This document shows positions 9,426 to 18,612 of a stretch of DNA of 64,000 nt, piece by piece. The DNA comes from Cryobacterium ruanii. GTDB taxonomy: Bacteria; Actinomycetota; Actinomycetes; Actinomycetales; Microbacteriaceae. The translations under genes and the position numbers were made by a program. The stretch spans positions 124,001-188,000 of the forward strand of contig NZ_SOHK01000009.1 of the NCBI RefSeq assembly GCF_004404055.1, read 5' to 3'. How positions within the stretch are numbered: position 1 is the stretch's first letter; each line of letters opens with the position of its first letter. The notes below the pieces were generated by a model that had not been told where the DNA came from, ran no database searches, and saw nothing but the letters and a program-made list of their open reading frames with translations.

Positions 9426-10667
9426 TCAGACGCGACGCTCCGACGGCATCCGCAGCGCGTAGGCGCCCGCAATGAGCAAAAAAAACCCGCCTACGGCGAA
9501 CCCGGCCGAGAACGAGAAGGTGTCAACGAGCAGGCCGGCAACCAGCGGGCCGACGATCGCGCCGGCATCCGCGCACATCGAGAACACCGACACCGGGCGC
9601 CCCCCGCGTGCGCCAGCGGCATCGCCCACCGCGGCCGCCGGCGCGGTGCCCATGAACGCGGCGGCGACCCCGTAGACGCAGAGCAGGGCACCGAGCACCC
9701 AGATGTTCGGTGCGAACGAGATGGCCACAATGGTCAGGCCAGCCACAGCGAAAGCCCCGATGATGGCCGGTTTGCGGCCGACTGTATCGACAAAGCGGGC
9801 AGCCGGAGCGAGTGCAAGCGCCTGCGCAACCGCCGCCGCAGCGAGGGCGATTCCAGTCCATGAACTCGTGCCGCCGAGCACCACGACGACGAACAGCGGA
9901 ATGAGCGTCGTGCGTACCCCGAGCGAGGTCCAGCCCTGGGCGAAGTTGGCCAGACAGGCCGCGCGAAAACGCTCGTCACGCAGCACGGCGCGAAACGGCG
10001 TGCGCACAGCGGATGCGTCGGCGCCGGCCAGCGCGCTGCCACGCCCACCCGAGCGCAACAGGAACAGCCCGACCAGGCCGGCCACCGTCAGGGTGCCGGC
10101 GTAGAAGAAGAACGGAGCGGTGAGGGAGATGGTCGCGAGCAGGCTGCCGATCGCGGGGCCCGCCATGCCGCCGATCAGAAACCCGCCCTGATAGAAGCCG
10201 ATCGCGCGGGCCCGACGGCCGGGCTCGGCCGTGCGCAGCAGCAGCGTCATCGCCGACACCGAGAACATGGCCGAGCCGATGCCGCCCGCGCCGCGCAGCA
10301 GCAACAACTGCAGATAGCTATCGGCGGCGCCGACGAGTCCGCTCGAGAGCGCCACGATGCCGATGCCGACGGCGAGCACGGTGCGCTCCCCCGCCCAGTC
10401 AATCAGGCGGCCGCAGGCCGGGCTGAACACAAAACGCATGAGCGCGAAGGCCGAGACGACCGCCCCGACCTCGAGGTTGCCCACCCCGAAGCTCTGCACG
10501 TACACCGGCAGCACTGGAACGACAACGCCGAACCCCACCATCACGAAGAAGGCGATGACGCCGAGCACGATCACGTCGCGGTTCAACCGCGGCTTCGGGT
10601 TGGCTGGGTTCACTTCAGGTACAACGGATGCCCGGGGTCGCCCCCGCATCCATCCCGCCACTCGCAT
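9426..10667 (-). CDS. MFS transporter, probable drug efflux
   Basis: A 413-residue 12-TM major facilitator of the DHA1 type. TM1 holds GVIAFFVMVGFGVVVPVLPV, loop 2-3 has ACGRLIDWAGERTVLAVG (motif A form), and the second half has RFVDTVGRKPAIIGAF. It lies upstream of mhqO/mhqD on the same strand with a 90-base gap that contains the repeat element, so it could be an export arm of the same response, but nothing in the sequence proves co-regulation. The first candidate start gives a basic, Pro-rich 30-residue N-terminus before TM1; an ATG at residue 7 is an alternative. A hairpin lies about 85 bases upstream. Confidence 0.85.
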   Translation of the reverse strand: MRVAGWMRGRPRASVVPEVNPANPKPRLNRDVIVLGVIAFFVMVGFGVVVPVLPVYVQSFGVGNLEVGAVVSAFALMRFVFSPACGRLIDWAGERTVLAVGIGIVALSSGLVGAADSYLQLLLLRGAGGIGSAMFSVSAMTLLLRTAEPGRRARAIGFYQGGFLIGGMAGPAIGSLLATISLTAPFFFYAGTLTVAGLVGLFLLRSGGRGSALAGADASAVRTPFRAVLRDERFRAACLANFAQGWTSLGVRTTLIPLFVVVVLGGTSSWTGIALAAAAVAQALALAPAARFVDTVGRKPAIIGAFAVAGLTIVAISFAPNIWVLGALLCVYGVAAAFMGTAPAAAVGDAAGARGGRPVSVFSMCADAGAIVGPLVAGLLVDTFSFSAGFAVGGFFLLIAGAYALRMPSERRV

Positions 10668-10752
10668 CCCTTTAGCCTAAGCTGCCGCGCCGGGCGGAAA
10701 CACACTTTCGCCCGGCCCCGACCCGACCGCGCCCCGCCCGGGCCCACCTGAG

Positions 10753-10788
10753 GAACGTGGGCCCAGTTTCTCAACCAGGCCCACGTTC
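10753..10788 (-). terminator. terminator-like hairpin after the subtilase gene
   Basis: An 11-bp perfect stem (10753-10763 with 10778-10788, 14-base loop) lies 55 bases downstream of the subtilase stop. It shares the core GGGCCCAGTTT and the flank CGTTCCGGGC with the hairpin after purU, so it may be a copy of a dispersed palindromic repeat rather than a dedicated terminator. Confidence 0.6.
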
Positions 10789-10843
10789 CGGGCCCGGGCC
10801 CGTGCAGAAAGAGACCGAGCCCGAACCCATCCAGCGGCGCGGG

Positions 10844-13800
10844 CTACCGCACGACCAGCAGGGAACGCGGCGGGCTGTCCGCCGCTGCGACAGTGTCGGT
10901 GCCACCGTAGTGCCCGACGACCTTGTACAGGCCACGACCGAGCCTCGGCAGCGTGACGCTGCCGTGCCCGTTAGCGTCAAGCGCCACGATGAACCGGCGC
11001 TTGTCGACCGTCACTGTGGCCGTGTCGCCGACCTCACCCTTGCTGGTCACCGTGACCGACGCGGTGACTCGGCTGGAGAAGAAGACGACCCGATGGTTGA
11101 GGCTCACCGCCACCGTTGCGGCATACTTCACGACGACCCCGGCCGAGGTGGCGGTAGCGCGCGGCCCGCCCGATACCGAAGCGGTCACCACCACGGTCAG
11201 CGTCGTTCCGGCGAGCGCTGCGGTCGGTGTGAAGCTCGCCGAGTTCGCGCCGTCGATGTCGACGCCGTCGCTCTGCCACCGGTAGCCGAAGGCGAGGCCC
11301 TCGGTGTTCCACTGGCCGGGATCAGCCGTCAACAGCGATCCGATCTCCGGGGTGCCGGACACGCTCGGCGCCACCGTGTTCACCGGGGCATCCGCTTCGC
11401 CGCCCTCGCTCGCCGCCACGGTGAGGATCGTCGACGCGGCGCTGTCGCCGTAGTCGACCACACCGAGGTACGGCGTGTTCGGCACAAGGCCGGCCCAGCT
11501 CAGCGTGTACGTGATCGGAACACCCTGGGGCCCCAGGACCGCCGGCGGGGTCGCCGTGAACCCGTTGCCGGACTCGCCCGACGAGACCGAGAAGGTGTTC
11601 ACATCGAACGCCGTCGTGCCGGAGAACACGTCAACGATGACCTGGTAGAAACCGGCCTCCGGGTCGTCCAGGTCGACGTGTTCGTCGGCCGAACCGGTAG
11701 CCGACTGCCAGCCGGCAACCGGGTTGCCGCCCGCGCCGTCGAGCAACAGCACGAACAGGTCGAGGTCGGTCGAATCATCGACGGCGTCCAGGTCGAACCG
11801 GGCCAGCCGACCGTCCTGGATCTCCACTTCGTAGGTGAATTGATCGCCGGTCGTGCCCGCATCGGTGTGCGGGCTGAACGGGTCCTCGGCGTTGTTCTGG
11901 TGCACCCCGTTGGCCAGGCCACTGAGGTTCAGTGCCACCGGCTCTGAGCCGCCGGGGACCACCGTCACGTTGACAGTACCGTCCGTGCCGGTGCCGGCCA
12001 CCTCGGCGGGGGCGACGACCGTGACCGGTCGAATAGCGATCGGGCTGTGCACCACGTCGAAGAAATCGCCAGGGTCACCCGAACCACCGTTGCCGAAGCC
12101 CCAGTCGAGCGAGCCGGTTGCGTACACGTCGAGCGGGGCATCCGTTCGGGTGAACGTCACGGTGTAACTCTGCTGCTCACCGACGGCATTGAACGTCATT
12201 TCGGCCGGGGAAACGACCGCATCGATGCCGGGAATCTCGATCGGAGTGGCGGTGTAGGTGCCCTCCCGAACGGCGGTGACCGTGCGGGTGATCGTCTCGG
12301 GCGCCGTCAGGGTTCCGATCTGAATCGATGGCAGGTTCAGGTTGCTGGCGTCGATCGGCTCCACGCCGGCATCGAACCCGATCCCCTGCAGGTATGCCAG
12401 CCAGTCGGCCGGGCCGCTCTGGTAGACCAGGCCCGGATAATCGAAGGACGAGGGATTGACCTGCCCTGCACCCTGCGCGAACGGGTCGGTCACCCGGTCA
12501 CCGTTGGCGTCGACCGTGTCCTTTGCGGTCGTCATCATGACGGATTTGATCTCGGATGGGGTCGCGAGCGGCCTAAAGCCCAGAATGAGCGCGGCGAGAC
12601 CGGCGATGTGCGGGCTGGCCATCGAGGTACCCGACAGAAACTCGAACGACGGGTCGGCCCCGGCCGCGTTGGGGCCGTCCGCCAGGATGCTGACGCCGGG
12701 CGCGGCGATATCGGGCTTGAGCAGGTCGCCGCCGTCGGCGATCACCGGCCCGCGAGAGGAGAATCCGGCTATCTGGGGCAACGGAGTCTGCGTGCCGGTG
12801 GTGTTGTCGGGCGTGAACGTGACCGTTGCAGCATCCGTCGCCGCGTAGGCGAAGACCGGGTCGAAGGCGAGAGCGTCGAGGTGGATGCTCGGCACCGAGT
12901 GCTCGTCGGTGTCGACGTCGGCCGGTGTGCGGTTGACCAGCAGCATGCCGCTGCCGCCCGCCCGTAGCACCTCGGCCGACTTGGCCACCCGGTCGTACAC
13001 TCCGCGTTGGCAGAAGACGATCCCGCCGGCCACTTTGTTCGGGTCGAGGGCGCCCGGCGCGCACAACAGCGCGTCGACCGCATCGAAGCCGTCCACCGAT
13101 ACGAGGTCGGCCCGCAGCAGGTCGCCCGACAGCGGGGTGGCGCCGGGCGTGCGGTCAACGGTGATCGAGGCGCCGGCGTACTGCGAGCCGTCACCGAGGG
13201 TGGCGGTGGCCTCGTACGAGGGGATCGTGCTCGCGGCGACCGTGGTGATCCACGGGGCGGCGTTCTCCACGGTCGACTCAGCGGGGCCGTCGTTTCCGGC
13301 GGAGGCGGCCACGAAAATGCCCGCTGCCGCCGCGCCGAGGAAGGCCTGGTCGGTGGGCGAGAACGTGGTCTGGGCCGGGCCACCGCCGATCGAGTAGTTA
13401 ATCACGTCGACGCCGTCGGAGATGGCCTGGTCGATGGCCCGCAGAATGTCGGTGTCCGTGCAGCCGTCATCGGTCGTGACCGAGTTGTCGGGACCCGACC
13501 AGCACACCTTGTAGGCAGAGATCTTGGCGGCCGGAGCCACGCCCGAAATGACGCCGAAGTCGACGCCGTTCACGTTTGCGGCGACGTCGACGTTTCCGCC
13601 GGCGGTGCTCGCGGTGTGCGAACCGTGACCGTCACCGTCGCGCGGGGAGACATATTCACCCGTTGATGCCGTGCCGATCTGGTCGGCACCAAATCCGTCG
13701 AGGTAGTAGCGCGCGCCGATCACCTTGGTGCTGCAGGCCGTCGCTGTGAACTGTTCGCCGTTCTGGCAGGTTCCGGTGAAGGTGGTTCCGTCGGCCTTGT

Positions 13801-14521
13801 TCATGGTGATCGTGTCACCGTCGAGCCACGGCTCGGCGCCGGGCGTCGTGCCGAGTGCTGAGCCGGCAAAAGAGGGGTTCTCTGGGGCGATACCGGTGTC
13901 GAGCACGCCGATAACGACGCCCTTGCCGGCCTCGCTCGATCCACCCAGCTTGGACCACAGTCCGGTCGGCCCGCTCAGTCGCAGAAAGTCGGTCGACGAC
14001 TCGGCCGTCACGTGCCGGAGGGCGTCGGGTACGACCGACACCACGTTCTTCCTCACGGCGAGCGCCGCGGCCTGCTTTGCGGTCAGCTGCGCGGCGAACC
14101 CGTTGACCGCGAGCGTATAGGAATACCCCACGGTCGCATCAACGGATGCTGCCACCTCCTGTTGCACCCGGGTGAGATAGTCCTGGTAAGTCTCCGCCGC
14201 GCGGCTCTGCGCGTCGAGTTTGGCCCCGGCACCCGGCATCGTCGCCGAGAATCCGTTGACCCCGCCCTGGTACAGTGCGACAGCCTCGTCACTGAGCGTC
14301 ACGATGTAGCGACCGGCGGTGAAGTCCATGCGGGTGCCGCCGGGCGCGCTGATACCGCCGGCGAGTCCGGTCGCAGCGGCAGGGGCAGCGCTGGCGGGAA
14401 GCGTTCCGCCGACGAGTGCAGAAGCGCTTACCAGGGCGAGGGTGACGGTGGCCGCGATTACGGCGCCGCGGCGTGTGCGGGATGTCGGCGCCGGGTTTAG
14501 CGCTGAACTCGGCGCAGACAT
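10844..14521 (-). CDS. secreted subtilisin-family serine protease with PA, PPC-like and Ig-like domains
   Basis: Extracellular S8 peptidase of about 1225 residues, numbered from the ATG at 14521. Order: signal peptide (residues 16-46, ending PASAAP), inhibitor I9 propeptide (70-165), catalytic domain with Asp208 in GVLDTGIAPENPSF, His299 in DGHGSHTAS, oxyanion Asn410 in AASAGNDGP and Ser633 in SGTSMASPHIAGLAALI, interrupted by a protease-associated insert (480-535). Then come an Fn3-like domain, a PPC-like segment (RLARFDLDAVDDSTDLDLFV), an Ig-like domain (FGYRWQSDGVDIDGAN) and a final Ig-like tail ending SLLVVR. No sortase motif is seen. The start is uncertain because a GTG nine codons upstream is also open. 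Likely used for nutrient proteolysis. The remnant of a paralogue lies directly upstream. Confidence 0.92.
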   Translation of the reverse strand: MSAPSSALNPAPTSRTRRGAVIAATVTLALVSASALVGGTLPASAAPAAATGLAGGISAPGGTRMDFTAGRYIVTLSDEAVALYQGGVNGFSATMPGAGAKLDAQSRAAETYQDYLTRVQQEVAASVDATVGYSYTLAVNGFAAQLTAKQAAALAVRKNVVSVVPDALRHVTAESSTDFLRLSGPTGLWSKLGGSSEAGKGVVIGVLDTGIAPENPSFAGSALGTTPGAEPWLDGDTITMNKADGTTFTGTCQNGEQFTATACSTKVIGARYYLDGFGADQIGTASTGEYVSPRDGDGHGSHTASTAGGNVDVAANVNGVDFGVISGVAPAAKISAYKVCWSGPDNSVTTDDGCTDTDILRAIDQAISDGVDVINYSIGGGPAQTTFSPTDQAFLGAAAAGIFVAASAGNDGPAESTVENAAPWITTVAASTIPSYEATATLGDGSQYAGASITVDRTPGATPLSGDLLRADLVSVDGFDAVDALLCAPGALDPNKVAGGIVFCQRGVYDRVAKSAEVLRAGGSGMLLVNRTPADVDTDEHSVPSIHLDALAFDPVFAYAATDAATVTFTPDNTTGTQTPLPQIAGFSSRGPVIADGGDLLKPDIAAPGVSILADGPNAAGADPSFEFLSGTSMASPHIAGLAALILGFRPLATPSEIKSVMMTTAKDTVDANGDRVTDPFAQGAGQVNPSSFDYPGLVYQSGPADWLAYLQGIGFDAGVEPIDASNLNLPSIQIGTLTAPETITRTVTAVREGTYTATPIEIPGIDAVVSPAEMTFNAVGEQQSYTVTFTRTDAPLDVYATGSLDWGFGNGGSGDPGDFFDVVHSPIAIRPVTVVAPAEVAGTGTDGTVNVTVVPGGSEPVALNLSGLANGVHQNNAEDPFSPHTDAGTTGDQFTYEVEIQDGRLARFDLDAVDDSTDLDLFVLLLDGAGGNPVAGWQSATGSADEHVDLDDPEAGFYQVIVDVFSGTTAFDVNTFSVSSGESGNGFTATPPAVLGPQGVPITYTLSWAGLVPNTPYLGVVDYGDSAASTILTVAASEGGEADAPVNTVAPSVSGTPEIGSLLTADPGQWNTEGLAFGYRWQSDGVDIDGANSASFTPTAALAGTTLTVVVTASVSGGPRATATSAGVVVKYAATVAVSLNHRVVFFSSRVTASVTVTSKGEVGDTATVTVDKRRFIVALDANGHGSVTLPRLGRGLYKVVGHYGGTDTVAAADSPPRSLLVVR

Positions 14522-14696
14522 CGTGCGCCTGAAGAAAGAACTCACGTGGGTGTCCAATTCGATAAGGGTGCGAGGAGGTCTCGTTCCACAGCAGGAACGT
14601 TTCGCTGTTCCGATGCGCGGGACAGTTCGCTCGTGACCGTAGCGCGCTCGCCGCCCCCCGGATAGGGGCATTCTCCGGGTCGGGCGCACGCGCAAA

Positions 14697-14736
14697 CGCG
14701 CCGCAACATCCGGTGTCAAACGGATGCTGCGGCGCG
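14697..14736 (-). terminator. hairpin following the second-subtilase remnant
   Basis: A 16-bp stem with one mismatch (arms 14697-14712 and 14721-14736, 8-base loop) lies 11 bases after the stop codon of the remnant and upstream of the intact subtilase. The arms contain the genome-wide heptamer GCATCCG/CGGATGC. Confidence 0.65.
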
Positions 14737-14747
14737 TGCCCGGCCCG

Positions 14748-14914
14748 CTACCGCACGTTCAGTGTGCGCGGCTTGCTCGTCGCCCCAGCGATCAGGTCGG
14801 TGCCCGCGTACTGCGCGGTGACCACGTAGGTACCGCGGACCACGTAGGTACCGCGGACCACGTGAGCCTCTGGTGGGGGGCGAAGCGAGGAGCGAAATGC
14901 GGGCTTTCGGGCAT
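14748..14914 (-). pseudogene. internally deleted paralogue of the neighbouring subtilase
   Basis: The last 25 codons read GTYVVTAQYAGTDLIAGAT then SKPRTLNVR, matching the tail of the intact subtilase (GLYKVVGHYGGTDTVAAAD then SPPRSLLVVR). About 125 bases upstream, an ATG at 14914 is followed on its 5' side (to about 14976) by sequence matching the intact gene's leader: both contain CGCCTGAAG, CACGTG, GGTCCAAT or TGTCCAAT, and CGAT. Promoter-side and C-terminal ends therefore survive while roughly 3.5 kb between them is gone, and the ATG and the tail are in different frames. An 18-bp tandem duplication (VVRGTY twice) sits at the junction. Non-functional. Confidence 0.75.
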
Positions 14915-14976
14915 GAGTGTGTTTCGCCTGAAGTCTGATTTCACGTGCGGGTCCAATCCGATCGGAGTGCGCTAGC

Positions 14977-15113
14977 CGCTCTGCCCTAGTTCGGGGCACA
15001 ACGTGATCGGGAACGTATCGCACGACGCCCTCCCCCGCACAGAATGCAGATTGCCCGGTAACACGATTGTTACCTGGGCGAGTGCACAATCTGGCGCGTC
15101 CTTTCCGCTCAAA
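14977..15113. other. intergenic region between the P-type ATPase and the subtilase remnant
   Basis: Holds the likely promoter of the degraded subtilase copy and the 3' flank of the ATPase gene. No clear terminator hairpin was found after the ATPase stop and no further coding signal is seen. Confidence 0.4.
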
Positions 15114-17090
15114 TCAGACCGGCCTGTCTCCTACTGGGTGTACCGGTCTGTCCGTCTTTCCCAACGTTTCGACCGCTGCCGTTTCGACCGCTGCCGTTTC
15201 GACCGCTGCCGTTTCGATCGGTGCCGCGCCGACTCGCACCCGCCGCGCCGCCTCCACGTCCCGTCGACCACCGATCGCCCGCAGCGCGTTCAGGATGGTC
15301 ACGAGGTCGACGGCCTCCTGGCTGATCGCGCCCGCGGTCGCCGGGATCAGCCCGAACGCCGCGACCACCATGAGTAGCACGCTCAGAACGATGCCGAGCC
15401 AGATGCTCTGCAGGGCCACCCGCACGGTGTCTTTTCCGATACGGACGGCCCGCACGGTGCGGGAGATATCGTCGAGCAGAATGACCACATCGGCCGATTC
15501 GCTCGCCGCCGTCGAGCCCTTCGCGCCCATCGCGATGCCCACGTCGGCGACGGCCAGCACCGGTGCGTCATTCACACCGTCGCCGACCATGATCACCGGC
15601 CGCCGGGTGAGCGCCCGCACCGCCTCGACCTTGTCGCTCGGCAGGCAGTCCGCCCGCACGTGCACGATACCCACCTGGGCTGCCACGTGCTGGGCGGTGG
15701 CGCGCGCATCGCCGGTGAGCATGAGGTTTTCCCGCACGCCGAGGCGGGCAAGGTCAGCGACTGTCTGGCGGGCATTGTCGCGCACCCGGTCGCTCGCCAC
15801 GATGCTGCCGGCAAACCGACCGTCGACGGATACGTATATGGCCAGCTCACCGCCGGCGAGGTGGGTGGCCGTGGCATCTGCGGCGCCGTCGCTAATGAAG
15901 GCGAGCTTGCCGACCCGCACCGTGCCGGCCCCGAGTCGGGCCTCGACGCCGAAGGTTGCGGCCTCGCTCGCCGATTCCGCCACGTGCAACTCGAGACCGC
16001 GCTCGTGAGCGGTCGCAATAACGGATGCCGCCAGCACGTGACTCGAATATTGCTCGGCCGACGCCGCGAGGGTCAGTAGCTCATCGGCGGTGAAGCCCGC
16101 TTCGGGGCGCACCTCGGTGATCGCGGGCGTGCCGTAGGTGAGCGTTCCGGTCTTGTCGAAGACGACAGTTTGGGCGCGGGAGAGCGCCTCGAGCACTCCC
16201 GCTCCCTTCACGATGATGCCGTTGCGAGCGGCGCGGCTCATTCCGCCCATGAACGCGACGGGTGCGGCGAGCAGCAGCGGGCACGGTGTCGCCACCACGA
16301 GCACCTCGGCGAAACGCACCGGGTCACCGGAGAGCGCCCAAGCCAGCCCCGCGAGAGCGAGCGAGCCAGCCGTGAACGGTATAGCGTAGCGGTCGGCGAG
16401 CCGCACCACCGGGGCCTTGCTCGTCGACGCCTCATGCACAAGGGCGATGATGCGCTGGTACTGGCTGTTCGCGGCGGTCGCCGTGGCGACGATACGGGCC
16501 GCCGTCTGCCCGTTGATCGAGCCGCTGAGCACCCCGTCCCCGGCTGCTCGCTCAACCGGAAGGCTCTCACCCGTGAGGGACGATTCGTCGAACGCTGCGC
16601 TGGCGCTGTGCAGGTTACCGTCGACGGGAACGATCTCGGAGGGACGCACGAGCAGCAGATCCCCGACCCGCACCTCGGTGGCGGACACATCCGTGGTCTC
16701 GCCCGAGTCAGGGTCGAGTCGATGCGCTATTTGCGGGGCTCGTTTCAGCAGCGCGTCGAGTTCCCGCGCGGCACGTCCAGCGGCGAAATCTTCGAGGGCC
16801 GCCCCGCCGGTGAGCATGAGCCCGATGAGCAGGGTCGCCACGTATTCGCCCACCAGGATGGTCGCGACGATCGCGATGATCGCGAGCAGGTCGATGCCCA
16901 GGCTGCCCCGACGCAGCCGGCGCAACATCCCGACGAATTCGATCAGGGCGATGACGAGCCCGTAACCGCTGAACAGCCACTGCACCGCTGCCGGTGCGTC
17001 GAAGGCCCAGAGTGCCAGGCCGAGGAGCCCAACCGCGATCGTCGCCGCCACGATGGGATACCTCAGGGCGAATGCCGGGATGCGGGTCAT
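15114..17090 (-). CDS. heavy-metal P1B-type ATPase with TPC membrane motif
   Basis: Metal-exporting P-type ATPase of 658 residues. It has TGES at 173-176 (actuator), the TM metal motif TPCP at 268-271, the phosphorylated Asp312 in DKTGTLT and the hinge GDGVNDAP. No N-terminal CXXC metal-binding domain is present, and the usual SEHPLA motif reads SSHVLA. Classical Cu and Zn pumps have CPC or CPX; TPC has been associated with a separate P1B subgroup that includes Ni/Fe exporters, so copper specificity should not be assumed. The C-terminus carries an ETAAV repeat encoded by 15-bp DNA repeats. No adjacent metal regulator is visible. Confidence 0.88.
   Translation of the reverse strand: MTRIPAFALRYPIVAATIAVGLLGLALWAFDAPAAVQWLFSGYGLVIALIEFVGMLRRLRRGSLGIDLLAIIAIVATILVGEYVATLLIGLMLTGGAALEDFAAGRAARELDALLKRAPQIAHRLDPDSGETTDVSATEVRVGDLLLVRPSEIVPVDGNLHSASAAFDESSLTGESLPVERAAGDGVLSGSINGQTAARIVATATAANSQYQRIIALVHEASTSKAPVVRLADRYAIPFTAGSLALAGLAWALSGDPVRFAEVLVVATPCPLLLAAPVAFMGGMSRAARNGIIVKGAGVLEALSRAQTVVFDKTGTLTYGTPAITEVRPEAGFTADELLTLAASAEQYSSHVLAASVIATAHERGLELHVAESASEAATFGVEARLGAGTVRVGKLAFISDGAADATATHLAGGELAIYVSVDGRFAGSIVASDRVRDNARQTVADLARLGVRENLMLTGDARATAQHVAAQVGIVHVRADCLPSDKVEAVRALTRRPVIMVGDGVNDAPVLAVADVGIAMGAKGSTAASESADVVILLDDISRTVRAVRIGKDTVRVALQSIWLGIVLSVLLMVVAAFGLIPATAGAISQEAVDLVTILNALRAIGGRRDVEAARRVRVGAAPIETAAVETAAVETAAVETLGKTDRPVHPVGDRPV
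15166..15225. repeat. 15-bp tandem repeat, four units, in the ATPase C-terminus
   Basis: Three identical copies of GTTTCGACCGCTGCC and one variant (GTTTCGATCGGTGCC) lie head to tail. They encode a repeated ETAAV stretch near the cytoplasmic C-terminus, so copy-number change would keep the reading frame. Confidence 0.9.
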
Positions 17091-17185
17091 GCACTGAGTC
17101 TGGCCTCTGCGCGCTCAGGCCGCTACTCGGCCTGAGCGCAGTCCAGCCGTGCGGGGCGCAGCGCACCGGCATCCGCTTGTGAACG

Positions 17186-17223
17186 CACGAAGGCCCCGAC
17201 CAGGATCGGTCGAGGCCTTCGTG
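17186..17223 (-). terminator. terminator hairpin after icd
   Basis: Arms 17186-17201 and 17208-17223 pair over 16 positions with a 6-base loop. The single non-Watson-Crick position is a G-U pair when read on the minus strand, consistent with it terminating icd, whose stop lies 17 bases away. Confidence 0.8.
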
Positions 17224-17239
17224 GTCCGGCTAGTGCAAA

Positions 17240-18454
17240 CTACGCCAGGCGGGTCTGCAGGTTCTCGGCGAGCGAGGCGAGGAACTCTTCGGTGGTCTGG
17301 TAGCCCTGGTCGGGGCCAACCAAAAGCGCGAGGTCCTTGGTCATCTTGCCGCTTTCGACGGTCTTGATGACGACGTCTTCGAGGGTCAACGCGAACTCGG
17401 CCAGTGCCGGGTTGTTGTCGAGCTTCGCGCGGTGCGACAGGCCGCGGGTCCAGGCGTAGATCGACGCGATCGGGTTGGTCGACGTGGGCTTGCCGAGCTG
17501 GTGCTGGCGGTAGTGACGCGTTACGGTGCCGTGGGCGGCCTCCGCTTCGACGATCTTGCCGTCGGGGGTGGAGAGCACGCTGGTCATAAGGCCGAGCGAG
17601 CCGAAGCCCTGGGCGACGGTGTCGGACTGGACGTCGCCGTCATAGTTCTTGCAGGCCCAGAGATAACCGCCCTCCCACTTCATGGCGGAGGCGACCATAT
17701 CGTCGATCAGGCGGTGCTCGTAGCTGAGGCCGGCCGCTTCGTAGGCGGTCTTGAACTCGGCGTCGAAGATGTCCTGAAAGATGTCCTTGAAGCGACCGTC
17801 GTAAGCCTTGAGGATGGTGTTCTTGGTCGAGAGGAAGACCGGCACGTTGCGCTCGAGGCCGTAGGCCAGGGTGGCGCGGGCGAAGTCGGTGATCGACGAG
17901 TCCAGGTTGTACATGCCCATGGCGACTCCGTCGCCGGGAGCCTCGAACACCTCGAACGTCGACGGCTCGCTGCCGTCCTGCGGCGTGAAGGTCATGCTGA
18001 GCGTGCCCTTGCCCTTGAAACGAAAATTGGTGGCCTTGTACTGGTCGCCGTAGGCGTGGCGGCTGATGATGATCGGCTTGTTCCAGCCGGGGACCAGTCG
18101 CGGAATGTTGGAGATGACGATGGGCTCGCGAAAGATGGTGCCGCCGAGGATGTTGCGGATGGTGCCGTTCGGCGAGAGCCACATCTTCTTCAGGCCGAAC
18201 TCTTCCACCCGGGCTTCGTCGGGGGTGATGGTCGCGCACTTCACGCCGACGCCATGCTTCTGGATGGCATGGGCCGCGTCGACCGTGACCTGGTCGTTGG
18301 TTTCGTCGCGCTTCTGGATGGAGAGGTCGTAGTACTCGAGGTCGATATCGAGGTACGGGTGAATGAGGGTTTCCTTGATGGCGTGCCAGATGATGCGGGT
18401 CATCTCGTCGCCATCGAGCTCGACGACTGTTCCCTCAACCTTGATCTTCGACAA
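17240..18454 (-). CDS. icd: NADP-dependent isocitrate dehydrogenase (dimeric, type II)
   Basis: Oxidatively decarboxylates isocitrate to 2-oxoglutarate, giving NADPH. It is 404 residues and starts [20 protein letters not shown], as in eukaryote-like homodimeric IDHs. It contains [20 protein letters not shown] (substrate-binding Ser and Arg), YKDIFQ-like [25 protein letters not shown] and [12 protein letters not shown] (NADP side). The start is TTG at 18454 because GAGGAG sits 6 bases upstream; a 64-residue extension open to 18646 has no family match. An 18-bp near-palindrome upstream is shared with sucC. It is divergent from the GNAT gene. Confidence 0.95.
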   Translation of the reverse strand: MSKIKVEGTVVELDGDEMTRIIWHAIKETLIHPYLDIDLEYYDLSIQKRDETNDQVTVDAAHAIQKHGVGVKCATITPDEARVEEFGLKKMWLSPNGTIRNILGGTIFREPIVISNIPRLVPGWNKPIIISRHAYGDQYKATNFRFKGKGTLSMTFTPQDGSEPSTFEVFEAPGDGVAMGMYNLDSSITDFARATLAYGLERNVPVFLSTKNTILKAYDGRFKDIFQDIFDAEFKTAYEAAGLSYEHRLIDDMVASAMKWEGGYLWACKNYDGDVQSDTVAQGFGSLGLMTSVLSTPDGKIVEAEAAHGTVTRHYRQHQLGKPTSTNPIASIYAWTRGLSHRAKLDNNPALAEFALTLEDVVIKTVESGKMTKDLALLVGPDQGYQTTEEFLASLAENLQTRLA

Positions 18455-18519
18455 AAATTTCTCCTCTATATTCCGTGTGGCCGTCACGACCATCGACAAC
18501 CCTACTAGAGGTGCACAAC

Positions 18520-18537
18520 TATCTTGACATCGAGATA
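18520..18537. promoter_or_regulatory. near-palindromic operator TATCTTGACATCGAGATA upstream of icd
   Basis: An 18-bp inverted repeat with arms TATCTtGAC and GTCgAGATA, centred about 75 bases before the icd start and inside the icd/GNAT divergent region. Fourteen of 18 positions match an element at 33848-33865 upstream of sucC. The form resembles sites for MarR- or GntR-size dimeric regulators; the regulator is not in this window. Confidence 0.55.
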
Positions 18538-18612
18538 AATTCTCAAGTGAATTGCGAGTGTCGAAGCGTTGCTCGACTACCAGCGACCCCGGGCGCACGT
18601 TAGCCTGAACAC

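Noticed and set aside
14748-15089. 113-codon frame as an intact gene
   Set aside because: Only the last 25 or so codons resemble the subtilase tail; the remainder is leader and non-coding sequence read in a different frame.
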